Shown piece after piece: positions 1 through 12,660 of a DNA stretch of 64,000 nt. Every line of letters starts with the position of its first letter. Within the stretch, counting starts at the first letter, position 1. Source of the DNA: Mycogone perniciosa (Eukaryota; Ascomycota; Sordariomycetes; Hypocreales; Hypocreaceae). Under the pieces are notes generated by a model. The model had not been told where the DNA came from. It made no database searches and saw only the letters and a program-made list of their open reading frames with translations. The stretch is from NCBI GenBank assembly GCA_025331125.1, contig JAOALB010000122.1, positions 62,001-126,000 of the forward strand. Direction: 5' to 3'. A program made the translations under genes and the position numbers.

Positions 1-814
1 AGCGATCCATGTCCGCACCATCGACCGGTGACCGGTGATCCATCGGAGTGTGGTGAAACGGGGTCGATCGGGGTGATGCAGCAGCGAAGGTGGGTGAATC
101 CCGCAGTTGGTGGTCATAGGGAACACGGCTGTGGATGGGAAGCTGGAAGGGCATGTTGAGGGTGGGAACGAATCTGCTGTCGGGCTGAGCCCTTCTGGCA
201 AGATCGCTTACCGAAGAAGTAAGCAGGGAGCGTGGAGGCGACTTCTCCATCGTCCGAATAGGATCTAGCTTCTTCTTCATGCTATCGCCATGCAGATCGG
301 CAGCAGATAGGAACTGGAATTTGTTATGGTGAAGTCCGAACTCGGCTGGGAGGGAATCGCGGGACCTAGAATGCCAATGTTAGCCCACTGTGGAGGACAG
401 TCCGCGTTATCCTCATAGGCAGGGGAAGTCAAACCTCTCATTTGAGGCATAGCTAGCGTAACCTTCATCGCCACTAAAGTTGCCTGTGTCCCTCCTCCTG
501 AAGCTTGATCTATCATCCAAACAAGACGGGCTCATACTGCCAGAGCCACTGGCTAAGGATGAGCCTCGGGAGAAATCCCTTCGATCTCTCTTCATGTCTT
601 CGAGGTATTGTGTCTGGGGCTCGCCGAATGGCAGGATCCGCGGAGGCGGTAGCGGAGGGGGGACGTCGTCTCGCGAATCGATGCCAGGTATTGACACGGC
701 CGGACTCCGTGCAAAAGGAACACCTTGGTCTCGGAAGCGATTGGAGCCGGAGCCAGGTACAATGATACTCGGAAGGGGAGGGGGGACCTCTCTATATTGT
801 GGCGGGTAGGCCAT
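1..814 (-). CDS. N-terminal part of a conserved fungal regulator, probably C2H2 zinc-finger type (truncated by window edge)
   Basis: This is the 5' part of a minus-strand gene that runs off the left edge. The start is the ATG at 814, giving a proline-rich N-terminus (MAYPPQYREVPPPLPSIIVP). Exon 1 covers 814-435 and a 69-bp intron (434-366) has a GTTTGA donor and a GCTAAC...CTAG acceptor. Exon 2 is open to base 1. The joined protein reads SRDSLPAEFGLHHNKFQF and then KKKLDPIRTMEKSPPRSLLT. It is rich in Ser, Pro and Arg, as expected of a disordered regulator N-terminus. From memory this block matches a conserved Pezizomycotina protein whose C-terminus carries C2H2 zinc fingers. Those fingers are not in the window, so the family call is inference. 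The very long upstream desert is compatible with a heavily regulated gene. It could be another nuclear regulator; I am sure only that it is a real gene. Confidence 0.62.
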
Positions 815-2530
815 AACGACGTGGTTTGGTATGCCGATGCGCGAGACTCGTTGGGGTGTCGAGAGGCGAGGCCAAGATGAGCATTGGCAGAATGATGGAA
901 AGGGTTGCTGTAGCTATACGTCCATTCGAGTCATGGAAATGCCGACTGGAAGGCGAGTAGTGTCACAGACAGTTGGTATGAAGTAGATGCCGGGTCTGCT
1001 CCTTCGATTGCCTCGGCTGGAGTCGAATTTGCCTTCTGGAGAAGCGACGTAGGTTGGAATTCGGCGTGGTGGCGATAATAATGCCGTTGTATTCGCGTCA
1101 ACCAGCCACAAACACACCAATGTGTGGCAAAGCTAGAGAAACAAGCAAAGAGAAGAAGCTTCACGGAGAAGAAGAAAAAATAGAGTGCGAATGGGATAGA
1201 GCATGCAACCAAGACAAATGATACACAGAAGGCGCTAGACCAAGGGTATAAAGTCTTCAGATAATAGACACTCCCAATAATATAAAGTAAGCGAGAGGCA
1301 GGAGTTATAAAAAAAAAAAGAATAAAAAAATAAAAGAGGTAGGCGGAGTAAAAGCAGAAGAGGTGTTGGGAACGAAGAATAAGGTTGGTTTTTTGTTGCC
1401 CGTGCCAGAAAGAAGTGGAGTGGGAATAGAAGGGTGGCCAGAACAGCAGCACAGGCAGAGGGCGTGGCTGCAAAGACAGCTTTCCGTGGTTCAAGCAAGC
1501 CCGCTGCGTAGGTGGTGGGCAAGTTGTTGGTTGGATGATGACGGTGGGTTATCAGCGCCGACAGCGATCCCGTCTCCCTCTTCGTCTTCCTCGTCTTCTT
1601 TCTCTTCTTCTCTTCTCAGTTGTTTCTCCTGTGTAGTCGTTCGATCGTCGAAGACGCCGCTGGCCGAGAGACAGAGAGACGGAGGTACGAGTAGAGATCG
1701 ATCTTGAGGGACGATGCCGTCAGAGGATAGACAGCGAGAGACGAGGCGAGGGAGAAGCGCACGTAAAGGTCTTTAAAGGGCCGAGAGAGAGCGAGCATGA
1801 GGCACGACCAGCCTTATTAGAGACGAGCAGAGGGGCGTGTGCATGGCGCTCTGATTCCCTGGCCACGGGTCCAGGTCCAGGTCCAGGTCCAGGTCCAGGT
1901 CCAAGTTCAGGAGAGGGGGATGAGAGGAGAGGAGAGAGGAGTGAGTGGAGGTGTACTCGTAGTGTGAGCGAGAAGCGTTCCCAGAGGATCGGTTTGGGTA
2001 CGAGCGCCAGCGTTGAACTGGCTTCCCCTCCCCCCAAACGGCCACGGGTGCGGCTGCTTTAGCTACAGCATTAGCACCGCGTGGGCAGCGGAGCCATCTG
2101 GTCTGAGGGAGAGCTTCAGGGCCTGTTCTTGGCTGGTAGGCCCTGTAGGCCCTGTAACCACACCCGCAACTACACCCCCAGAAGGGCCTGTCGTAGGGCG
2201 TTAGCGGCGTAGGGCCACTGACACTGGCTCGGCGTGGCACCAGAGGGGCGGGGCGGGCGTGGGCGTAATGCTGCACGTTGGAACCGGTAGGGTATGGCGC
2301 GGGAGGGGTGTGTGCACAGACAGAAGAAGAAAAAGAAGAAGAATTTCAAGAATCCATCAGGTGGAGCGCCCAGGGCTGGACAGACATGGGAGGGGGGTTA
2401 GAGGGTGAGAGGGTGTGAGGGTGTGAGGCATGACTGAGGGTGTGCCAGAGTGGAAAGCCCTGGAGGAGCGCCTGGGATCCAGGCCCCTGGCCATGGCGCG
2501 GCGGGGCTGGCAATTGCTATTCTGTGTAAT
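815..2530. other. 5' flank of the left-edge regulator, no gene seen
   Basis: No supportable coding region. The stretch holds an A-rich run (about 1308-1345; T-rich on the strand of the regulator), a CT-rich segment (about 1570-1630), a purine-rich segment (about 1660-1800) and a hexamer repeat at 1871-1900. It probably carries promoter and 5' leader sequence of the minus-strand gene. The longer open frames here lack family resemblance. Confidence 0.5.
1871..1900. repeat. CCAGGT hexamer repeat
   Basis: Five perfect tandem copies of CCAGGT are followed by the degenerate CCAAGTTCAGG. The repeat lies upstream of the left-edge regulator and outside any supported coding sequence. Confidence 0.85.
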
Positions 2531-2805
2531 GGCAGTACGTACTCGTACTTTGTACTCGTACTAGCTGCCCAGTAGCCTGCTAGCACATGCTCGTAGTACT
2601 AGGTACTAACGAAGTACGGAATTTTTCTGAGAGTCCTCTATCTACGAGTATCCAAGTCCATCGGTCTGTGTCAGTCCAGTCGGCCAACAGCCGGTTAAAA
2701 GAGCCGGGACTTAGAGTCGGAGAAAGATTGCATTGCGAGGGTGATGATCACTCCTGCAACGAGTACGTACAGAGCCCTACACCCCTCTGTCTCCCTTGTA
2801 TGCCT

Positions 2806-2859
2806 GTGTACTTCGTACTCGTAGGTACGGATGCCGGAGTACGGAGTACTTCGTACATC
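2806..2859. repeat. Cluster of GTAC palindromes
   Basis: Within about 55 bp the sequence shows GTACTTCGTAC, GTACGGAGTAC (2839-2849) and an overlapping GTACTTCGTAC. Each is a pair of GTAC half-sites around a 3-nt spacer (TTC/GAA or TCC/GGA). It lies in noncoding sequence. Confidence 0.85.
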
Positions 2860-3199
2860 AAGGACAGATCCTCCCCCCACTGTACCGCTCAGTGGCACTC
2901 GGCGGCAATCAGAGCATGTACTCCGTACCATTCTGAAGGTACTGTCGCGTCGGCCACGGCGGCGCACTGACCTGACGCCGTTTCATATCTACTTTGTACT
3001 CCGTAGAGGGGGGTCGCCTTTTTAGCACCTCATCGGCTCATTCGCATCGATTTGCTTCCAGCTGCCATTTTTACATAATAAGTGGCCTGTGCGATTATTA
3101 ATTTATTTATATATTGCGTACTATATGGCGTATGCCGCGATTATGAGTAGACATAACGCGAGTCGCGAATACCCTTAGTAAGACGGCTCTCCTGACTAA

Positions 3200-3231
3200 G
3201 TACGGAGTACTCCGTACTCCGTACGAAGTAG
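3200..3231. repeat. Overlapping array of GTAC palindromes with 7-bp phasing
   Basis: Three exact 11-mers overlap head to tail: GTACGGAGTAC (3200-3210), GTACTCCGTAC (3207-3217) and GTACTCCGTAC (3214-3224). A GTACGAAGTA follows at 3221-3230. Adjacent units share a GTAC, so the array has a strict 7-bp period while the spacer flips between GGA and TCC. Confidence 0.9.
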
Positions 3232-6200
3232 AGTAAATACTGCTGGATGTTGGGGAGTATCACCGACAACAGATAATCGTCAATAAATAGATAGACATTC
3301 CAGTCATGGCCGCCAATTGCCATACATAAATCAATGTATGCATACGCCCCGTACTTACACACAGTAGTGTGTACTCGTACTTTATATGTATGTACGTCTT
3401 CAAAGTGTTCACTTGGCAAATACCATGGCAAAATCCCATCTTGTCCCACCAGCGAACAACGGTGAAACACGCAGAAAAAGCAAATAGGGATGCATCGCCG
3501 GTTTGTCCTATCCTATCGCATTATCCTTGTACATACATACATACATACATATTCTTACGACTCCACATCAACTTGCCCATGCTGTGCCCGTAATACATAC
3601 TGCTTCTATTACCTTCTACATACTCGTACCACTTTCAGCTCACATCAATCCATCAATTCACCATCACAAAAAGCTAAACCCACCGGCCAGCGCCAATCCC
3701 CATCGGTCTATGACATATTTCCCGAATGCCAAGTCAATGGGCTCTGGCTAGAGAAAAAGCCTAGATATTACTTACGACAATGTTATTCTATCCGTGATCC
3801 ATTGGATTTCGTCCAAATCCCGTTCTGTTAAGGCGTAATTAACCCCACGCCCTAAGGCTTCCCGTGTGCCAAGGCGCTCGACTTCAGCTACGCAGAGCCG
3901 GACGAACGCCTCCTTGTCTATTTGACGGCCTCATGTCAGTGATTCGACTCGCCTTTCTTGTCGCCCAGGCAAGCAACTCTTACTACTACTACTGCTGCTG
4001 CTACTACTGCTACAGCCAAGTGAACTAATGTTAGCCCAAGCCTCTTCACCCACCAACCCGGAGTTCGGGGAGACTGCGCAGCCGCGCGCGCTCTGGTGCC
4101 GATTCCGCGATCTTGGTTAACAGCAAGCAAGCTACGATATCCGCCATGTGGTACCGCTTGTTGTCAAGCTGACAGGTTGACTAACAGCTGACATCTCCAG
4201 CCTGGACGACGGGGTCGCTGGACTTTCTATTCTTGTCTTGTCTGGACGATTCATTCGATACGGCACGTACGGAGAGTAAATGTGTGGGTAGGCACGCATG
4301 TACTCCGTACGAGTAGTAGGTAATATTATGTATTCCTCCCGACTTGATTGGGGCATGGCCGAATCCTCCTCGGGTGGACTATTATGCATGACTTTTCTAA
4401 TTTGTGGTCCCTCATCCCTGCTTCAGCCCTGGCCCATCAACATTAGGAGTACTACGACCTGTGACGACAGCCTGTCATTAACAAACGTTACGAGCACGTA
4501 AAGTGCGTGCCTGGTAATACTGCTCGTACTCGTACGTCATTTGCTAAAATGACCGCAATATCCGCGGACCTCCACATGCCATGTGCGCCAAAAACAACGA
4601 ACAACAAAGGCAAGGCAAGGATAAGATAGGCGAACAGAACACTCCCTGGCCTGGTCCCACGAAATTCCGGCTATCGTACCGGCGGAATGTCTCCGAAATA
4701 CAGCCAGAGAAACGCGCGCTACATGCAGCAGCACTCGGATATCACAAGGGGTTTCATGGCTTGATGGCTTAAAGCCACCGCAGCTGGCACGACCCAGCTG
4801 CAAGGCTGTATGCACCTTGTGCGTTCGTACGGAATGCCAGTACGAAGTACGAACGTACCTACGTGTGGTTACCTACGAGTATGTATGAGGTTCAGTAGGG
4901 CGGAGATTGTGCGTGGCTATGACTTTGATTAGCATGACAGGTGGAGATGTTGCCATAGTGGGGAAGGGATCATCTTTTTCACACCAGCCGTTCGGCCGCT
5001 AACGGCCTTGTCGATACATTGGTACCTCTCGTAGTCAGTCGTTGATCTGTCAAAGCTTTGGCGAGCCTGACGAAGAGGACTCCTATTAACGCCCTCTCGC
5101 GGTGGCGTTCAATGGTGGCTCGACAACAGCCTTACAACGGTTTGCTCTCGAAACAAGGAAGCCTTGTCACGGGTGCTGGCTAATGGCATCCATTAGAGGT
5201 TGTCATATCCGCGGTGTCCAGTACTGATTCTCATGCGACGGCTTAAGGATCATTGTACTCCGTAGAAGAAAGCTCCATCGCGCGATATTTGTGCCTCCTT
5301 TTCTTGCCCATACTACGGAGTAGGCAGTAGTACCTAGTTAGTAGTACTACGAGTAATCATTGGTCAGACAGTGGCTTAATTCCCTCAAGAGTACTCCGTA
5401 GGTAGGCTCTGTTTAGGTGCGAACATGAATTACCCTTTCCGGCCATGGCCTTGTCGGATCTGTGCGGGGTGTCTTTCGGAGCCGAATCATGAAACCACGA
5501 GAATATTGCAGCGAGGACTGCGCCAAATACTAGTTAACTACTCTATGTGGCCTAGCCATGCATGATCGTCAGGCAGGGCTGGCACAGACAAGGCTGCCCA
5601 CTCTGCCAGCCTTAGTGGCACTAGCAACATCACGGCGGGAGACATGTCATCTAAAGACAGAGACTTCAGGCGACAAACCGTCTTTCAGCCCTACAAGCAG
5701 TCAATGTATTTTTATCACCAGGCTACGTAAGCATTACTTAGTTACGCCTTCTCCTAATATGCACGGCTGACCGGATCGGGCTGGCGCCATGATGAAAGAA
5801 TGACCCCTTTTAAGCCCGCGCGCTTCAATCCTTTGGGGCCAAGAACCTCAAGAGATATACCTAATAGTAGTAATAGTAGTAGATGACATTGCATATGTAT
5901 GTGATATTGCGAGGCAAATGGTGAGTACTCCAGCTAGTAGTAGTAGTAGTACTATTATGCCAAGAACAGAATACGTGTTATACGAGTAAAGCACTTGTCA
6001 TCGCACATTCATGTCTTGGCGATGCTTGGCATTACACTTTATTAATCCCCCAGACTTTCGTTTTCTATTCGTTTTTGCCTACTGGAGAAAATGGATCTTC
6101 GTAGTACGGAGTACACCATCTCCGAAACTCCGTAGCTAGCTGGCGATAATCCGAAGCTTGTTGGTGAGATGCCCATACTACCGCCATATACGAGTAGTAC

Positions 6201-7139
6201 TCGACTCGTACGTACTTGGCAAGATACGAAATATTGAGTGCTAAGGATGCCTCGGTTTTTTTTTCTAAAAGACGACCAATAGAGGGGTGTAGGGGAATGT
6301 GCCTAGGTATGCGTGTGATGATTACGCCCTTTTTTCTTGGTAATGGCGAAGGTGGAGGCAAAGACGTTCAATAAGTCAATTCCGCCAATCCCATCTTGCT
6401 CTTGCGTATTCCATATACGTATGCATATCGCTGACAGTGCCATGTTTTGTATGTAATAAAAGGCGTCCCTGGTTGGTTTGTTGAAATGGCGGCTAAGCCA
6501 TGTCATTATAAGGCGTCTCGCCGTCTATTGGCGGCTGTCATAGTGAGCCATCATGATGACTGCATAAACGCAATCGCTTTGTCAGCCCAGGCTTCGGGGT
6601 ACGTAGCCTCTCTTGCTGACACAGATTTCCTTGTTCGCCTTTGTCGGCCCGGACAAAACCGCTATCATATGCACAGCAGGGCTGAATGGGTAAGAACTCT
6701 GAAGCGAATTAGGTATAAGATACGCCCGGATGTAGGTGATTTTGAGTACTTTTTTTTTTTTTGGGTGGCGGTTTCAGAAAACTCGTGTAATGATTACGAG
6801 AGATAGCCGACTTTTTGTTCTGTTTTGCCCGCATGAAGAGATGATTAGGAATGAAGTGCCATCGAGATGCTTTTCTGATTAGTATAGGGTATCATCAAGA
6901 GGTCCAACGTCTGGATGTTTGCAAGAGTTGTGGGTCTTATTCCCGCAACCCCGATGAGGACAAAGTAAAATGCGGGGGGATCGGGTGTTATCCTCACACG
7001 AAACAGAAAAAAAGCGATCTCTTTTTTATCAATAAAACGGTCCGGGTTGAGATTCGGAAATATTCTACAGAGTACAAGCTTGACATTACAAGACTGCTGC
7101 CATGACTTGAGCTCGTTGACAAACAACACTTTAACTAGT

Positions 7140-7897
7140 CATAACAAGACCACAGTATAAATGTGAAAGTTGGAGGTTAAAAATAAAATAATATGAATAT
7201 TATCAAAAAAGTCGACTTTTTTGTTTATTTATTTATTTAAATTTGTATCATTATCCCCAATACATTCTTCGTGAAGGCATATCCCTATTTTCCCTTACCC
7301 CAATAAATTAGTGCTCCTTACTCCGCACTCTTGCACACTCCCCTTTTCGGAGTATTATTAGTAGACAAACCCGGGTTAGAGAGGGTTATCGGAACTAGAC
7401 AAAAACTTCACATCAGGGTCTAAAAAATATTCCCATCTTTAAGCATGTAATCCTTCCGGTAACCTAAATATTACATATTTCTGTGCCCTCTGTAATACAA
7501 CAACACTATTGATTGACTCCGCATTATAAACGCAGATTACGGGGCAGGCCAAATACGAAGTAGGTAAACAAGCATGCATAACAAAAACATTATAGAAGGT
7601 AGTACACCCTTTGCTGGTTTGGGTCCCTAAACCCCAGATCTCGACTCAAGTGCCGGCCCCCACGGAAAGACAGCTTGATGGAAAGAGAAGAATACATATT
7701 ACTACTATTACTACTCCGTACTACTACTAGCACTTAGTATCTATCCCGCAACCTGCGAGGATACATGCTATGTAAAATTACGAGTATTGTTGCGTTTAGG
7801 CCTTACGTAGGCGTTGGTAATCTGTATGCATGCAATGCTTGGCAAATAAGCTCCCCGCAAGCAGGGGGACAATGTGGATGATAATACCAAGTAGTAC
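7140..7897. other. AT-rich gene-free segment
   Basis: AT-rich DNA with no supportable gene. It contains a 20-bp perfect palindrome at 7204-7223 and a TAC-rich run near 7705-7735. AT richness could reflect decay of old repeats, but I recognise no transposon protein. Confidence 0.45.
7204..7223. repeat. Perfect 20-bp palindrome
   Basis: CAAAAAAGTCGACTTTTTTG is its own reverse complement, centred on GTCGAC, within AT-rich noncoding DNA. Confidence 0.9.
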
Positions 7898-8203
7898 TAC
7901 CCGTTGGTCTGGTACTTCGCGAAGACCGACTAAAAGGACTTCGCCTTTTAGTTGGGCACAAAATCTCTGAGCCACCTCAATACCCGGGCCAGGAACAGGT
8001 TTATATGGGGCTCCCTATAGGGAGTTGTTAGTGCATAGGTCAAAAATCCAAATCGATAATTTTCGCAAAAATGGAAAATGTACTTAGCTGACCACCCATT
8101 TTATATGAGTGGCTCGGGTACTGAGGTGGCTCAGAGATTTTGTGCCCAACTAAAAGGCGAAGTCCTTTTAGTTGGTCTTCACGAAGTACCAGACCATCGG
8201 GTA
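7898..8203. mobile_element. Foldback / MITE-like element with 94-bp terminal inverted repeats
   Basis: The left arm (about 7898-7991) and right arm (about 8110-8203) are reverse complements over about 94 bp with five differences, four of them transitions. A loop of about 118 bp separates them. Each arm contains a nested hairpin, CTAAAAGG-ACTTCG-CCTTTTAG, and the left arm also has the perfect palindrome CTTCGCGAAG. No transposase frame is present, so a non-autonomous foldback or MITE-like element is the simplest reading. An RNA-level hairpin is an alternative. Short sequence likeness (TACCCG) marks the outer ends, but I could not identify a target-site duplication. Confidence 0.72.
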
Positions 8204-11200
8204 ATTCATATGTATTATGGTCCGGAGTACGGAGTACTCCGTGCTCCGTCTGACATATCAAATAGTGGTCGTACGATGAATGACCATTTCTCAGACGCCT
8301 CTATGCGCCTAGAAGCTGTCAGAAATCGATCAACTTGTCCCGGAAGTCTGAATATCAGTCAGCAAATAATAATACTACTACTACTCTGCCCTCTCCGTAC
8401 GCCGTACGAAGCCATCAAACTTCTCTCCTATTTACTCGTACACGACCTAAGACCTCCACTATACCCCAATAGTGGGAGGTAAAGGGCGTCTGTTGACATC
8501 GGGTCTGTCAGATTCATTAGTCTGCAGTGGCGGTGGTACTCTCCGAAATAGTGAGAACTCTACTATCAAGCCCCTGCCGATATGCCGAGGAACCGCACTG
8601 TCGGGATCTGCCACATACCGTATTCCGCCTACATACCAGTAGTAGTACTACGGAGTATGGAGAACGGAGTAGTATTGCCTTCATAATAAACACAAAGTCC
8701 AACAGTACTATTTGGCGGGTAAATACGGGTGCAAATGCCAAGAGCCATAGGGGCTGATCAGTAAACCACCGGCATATCAATGCCGAAAGACTGGCTCTAC
8801 GTAACAACGCTCTGTCCAGAGTCAAGACTACATAATGTACTTCGTACTATTATGTACAACCTCCATTGGCAGACATCACCTATTTTTACAATGTTAATAA
8901 CTTACGTAATTTTGCAGGGCATAACCAAGCGTTTAGCATCCGCTGTCACGTGGTGCAATAACATTCGCCTACTTAGCGGCAGATCTTTCAAGGTATAGCA
9001 TGGCCCCCTGCCTATCTGCCATCAACAGGTAGTCAGTATTATTATCATAGAAGTAATAATACCTAGATGCTATTGTATGCTCGTATACTCTGTACTACTA
9101 CTAGGTTTCCAGCTGTGAAAATACGAGGATGCATGTCAGCCATTAATGTATGGGTACAGCGAATAGATTGGTCCAAAAATGCCCGTAACAGAATTATACC
9201 GTTGTATCTTGCTCCATCTCCTTCTCTAGTATTACTCCGTATACCCACGTCCCTTCCTGTTTGCTGTCCCTTTTTAGCATGTTGGCTTATGATCTGATTT
9301 GTGCGGTACCATAACGGTTACCAAGTTCTGGCGTGGATACTACCTACAGTGCCACGCAAAACGTTTCGGTAAATTCTCTATAGTTGCCCTGCAAAAGTTG
9401 CCGAAACTTTCTTCTCCCCACTGTACCTGTAGGCCTATCAAGATAAGGTAAACTGCCGGTCGATAGCTATTATGAAGGTATGGTGCTATATTCACTTTAT
9501 AGTAAGGTTGGTATTTAGCTGTACTCTCCCCAATCTCTTAGGCTGTACTATACTGGTTGCCTGGATGCTTCAGTGCGTGCACCAGCCTGATCCGGGAGGC
9601 TGGGTTAATGTAGGTGAGGGGCGGTGGAGTGATAGGCAGAAGCTTTCGGCAATTTCATGTCAGAGAATCTTTGGGGATGTTCTATGAGTACTGCTTTACT
9701 CCGTGCCGTCTAGATAATTTCTCCCCGGGAAGATATGTGCGGGCGTAATATTCCGCACGTTCGGGAAATAATACGTCCCGCCCGACTCATTGACGAAGTT
9801 CCCATCCCAATGGGGTGTGTTTCGTATGATTCATAATAAGAGGAGTGCCTCAGATTGCTATTACTACCACCACTACCACCACTACGGAGTACCACCAACA
9901 GATATAGACTATTCCCGCCTAGAACTACTGGCTGCAAAGGACGCGCGCATACGGAGTAGAATTGAAGCCGTGCCCACTGGATCCCGCTGTGGACACCACC
10001 GCCTGCAAAAAAAACAAACTGCCGGATAAACTGGCTATGCGGAGTACATACCATACCTACTCGCAGGGCGGAAAATAGCGGTCGAAATATGTGGATGGGT
10101 ACGGCGTAGTATTGTTCTTGATTATTCCGGGAATGTTTCTTTTGTTCTGGCAGGATGTGAACAGAGGCTACGAGTATGGAGTACGGAGTATGTCCACATG
10201 AAAGTGAATATGGATCAATAGTATTATCATGGGAGGTCGGGGGAAAAGCACCAGCAAAGAGAGGAGGCCCATAACTCTAGGCAGCCGGCATCCGAGGACC
10301 CAATCCAGGCTTGCCCTGCAGGGTAAGGTAAGGTAATCGGGATACTACTACTACTACGTAGTAATGGTAGTATACTATTGTTGGGAGTGTCAAAGAGAGT
10401 GTGTATCCACGCAGGCAAGCCGCGTCATGTGCTTTTTCTCTTAATTCCTAAGGAGATTCAAGCATTCTAGCGCTTAAGCACCGTCACGAGATTTCCAGAT
10501 CCTCAGGAACCTGCATGGGATCATTAGCCTTGCTGATAGGCTTCCGCCCTGAACTCCCAAGATCATGATCAATGCTCACAGAATAGGTTAAATGGGAGTG
10601 TGGGAGAAAACGCCAAGGCGGCCTCATGTTGCTTTTACTCGTGTTAACACGTACCCCTGACGAAAGTCATAATAGCTGGGAGTGTACTTCGTACTTCGTA
10701 CGCTGCGGTGTCAATATAGCGATGACATAGTGCCAAAAGGGTCACTCCACCTACCAAATCAGGTAATAGTAACGCATCGGGCACGACAAGCTGTCAAGCC
10801 CAGCCTTGCTGTAGGGCTCTGGGCTGCCAGCTTGAGCCACACAAGGGACCCTAAAGGACGGAGTTGGCTGTGTACTACGTACATTAGCTGGTGATGATGG
10901 TGGGAGGGTGTACGAAATACACAACACCAGTAGCCAAGAAACGGGGCTGTGGGAGAGTTGAGGCGCCCTTGGGCCAGCCACAGGGCTGAAGACAGTCAAC
11001 TAAAGGATAGCTAATTATGTACCAAGTATGGAGCAGGTGGTGGAAGTTTGAACATTTGAAACTTCTTCGCATGTGGTACGGTACGAGTACACCTTGGCAG
11101 ATGTTCTTAGTGAGCTGTGTTACTCCTTCGGGGTCGGGAACAACTCGAATGCACTACTCCGAAGGCCCGAAAAAGACTGACCCATCTCAAATTCACGGAG

Positions 11201-12660
11201 CATACGGGGCATACGGAGCATACGGAGTTCTATTAGTATTACTCGTATTGTTGGCAATTCCGTGTCAACCGCCCGTCTTTGCGAGAGTTCTTCGTGTGTA
11301 CGAGTACTCCGTACAATGATTCCAAGACGCTTGGGTCTTGTATGGAGCAGCAGTACGAAGTACGAAGCACATGCTACTACGGAGTACTCGTACTCACATC
11401 CAACAATTTTATTTTGATTGTAGGATCGTGTATGGAACCAACACAGCGGCTTGGCCAAGCAATTGACTTTGCATTGGCACCATATTGTCATTTACTCTAA
11501 CCCTTGTTCGTGTTCAATTCTTTTTGGCAAATGCCATTGACTAATACTAGTAAAGGTGATGCAACCAACATGCGTGTTGATTAGTTGGTTCGTTCTGCCA
11601 TGCGCTTTCAGGGCTAAATACGGAGTACATGCTTGGAGATGGCTTAGACCGAGCTGAGAGCTGTAGTACTCGTACTCGCAGGTAGCGGAATTCCGTCTCC
11701 AGCTCTTGTTACACGGCGTTTCAGCAATCAAGGCGCAGCACAATGTCGATGGATGCTGCCTCGTACTAGTGACGGTGTTGCGTAGCACTATTCCCAAGTA
11801 TTAGTAGTAGCAGGATCTTGATCATGAGCGACAACGATGAGTGAAGCCAGGGGCCAACCACAAAAACTCCACCTCGGGGTACGGACTGCATACCGGACCT
11901 GGATATGTCCGAGAGTCGTTTGAGGAAAGCAAACAAAAAAAAGTTATGGCGGAGTATCCGTACTCCGTACTCTTGACTGACATATGTACGGAGTAATCAC
12001 GTACAGACTCTTGGCAGTGAGTCTCCCACTATTCCGCGAAGGATGGCAACTTCAAGGACCCTGACTGGAGCGCAAATAAAACGTCTTGCATGCATGTTAC
12101 GCACCCTTCTGCAAGCCATATTTCTGCTGTGTGCCTGGTTTCAACCCCCTGTGTAAATGTATGTAGCCTAACAACTTGACAGCCAACATGCTTCTCTTCT
12201 ACTAGCGGATTGTCACTTGATTCGGTTCTCCTGTTGGTTCTGTCTCTCGCTTGGATTTGTCAAAGAATACAAAGTACTAATGCTTAATTCACAAAGGTAC
12301 AGGCTCGGCTTACCAACAGCAATTTACTTGTATTTGGCATTCTCGCTCTTACGCCCGTCCGGCCCCCGGTCTCCGACGACCCAAACTGCCGGGAGAGGGA
12401 GGTGAGTAGGGGCCATCGGTCAGTGGATTTGGTACGAGTACTCCGTAGCATTGAGGCCAAATTCTCCTTAGTGGCCTTACCGACAGGGGTGTATCTATTC
12501 CGTCTGAAGTCCATGGACTCTGTTCCCGTGTTATGGAATGTTGATGATACGATCTGTCGTATAGATGCTACCTCGTACTCCGTAAAGATCACAGAGTGCC
12601 ATTACCATTACTACTCTGTATGAGTAGCTAGAGCACATTTCTGCAATGCTACTAAAAATG
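8204..12660. other. Gene-free desert segment with dispersed palindromes
   Basis: No gene can be supported. GTAC palindromes occur at 8227-8237, about 8640-8670, about 8838, about 10170-10192, 10682-10702, 11304-11314, about 11350-11392, 11960-11970 and near 12430 and 12570. A GCATACGGA-type tandem lies near 11203-11230, and TAC/TAG runs lie near 10346-10380. Open frames of 60-134 codons are scattered on both strands with no consistent coding signal. Confidence 0.5.
11298..11392. repeat. Cluster of GTAC palindromes
   Basis: The cluster contains GTACTCCGTAC (11304-11314), GTACGAAGTAC (about 11352) and the near-match CTACGGAGTAC followed by TCGTAC. It illustrates the three spacer classes GGA/TCC, GAA/TTC and GA/TC within 95 bp. 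Confidence 0.8.

Larger units (their letters stand above)
2531..7139. other. Gene-free desert segment rich in GTAC palindromes
   Basis: I find no gene with splice-consistent or family-recognisable coding. GTAC-based palindromes cluster at 2534-2563, 2806-2859, 2918-2928, 3200-3231, 4264-4315, 4825-4870, 5388-5402 and 6104-6114. There is also a CATA run (about 3531-3553), TAC/TGC trinucleotide runs (about 3980-4015) and TAG runs (5864-5882, 5931-5955). A small ATG-initiated frame at 6851-7105 encodes a Cys-containing peptide but has no support as a gene. Confidence 0.5.

Noticed and set aside
6851..7105. 84-codon ATG frame with CxxC and CxxxxC pairs
   Set aside because: It could resemble a zinc ribbon, but a longer opposing frame covers it and there is no splice, family or context support.
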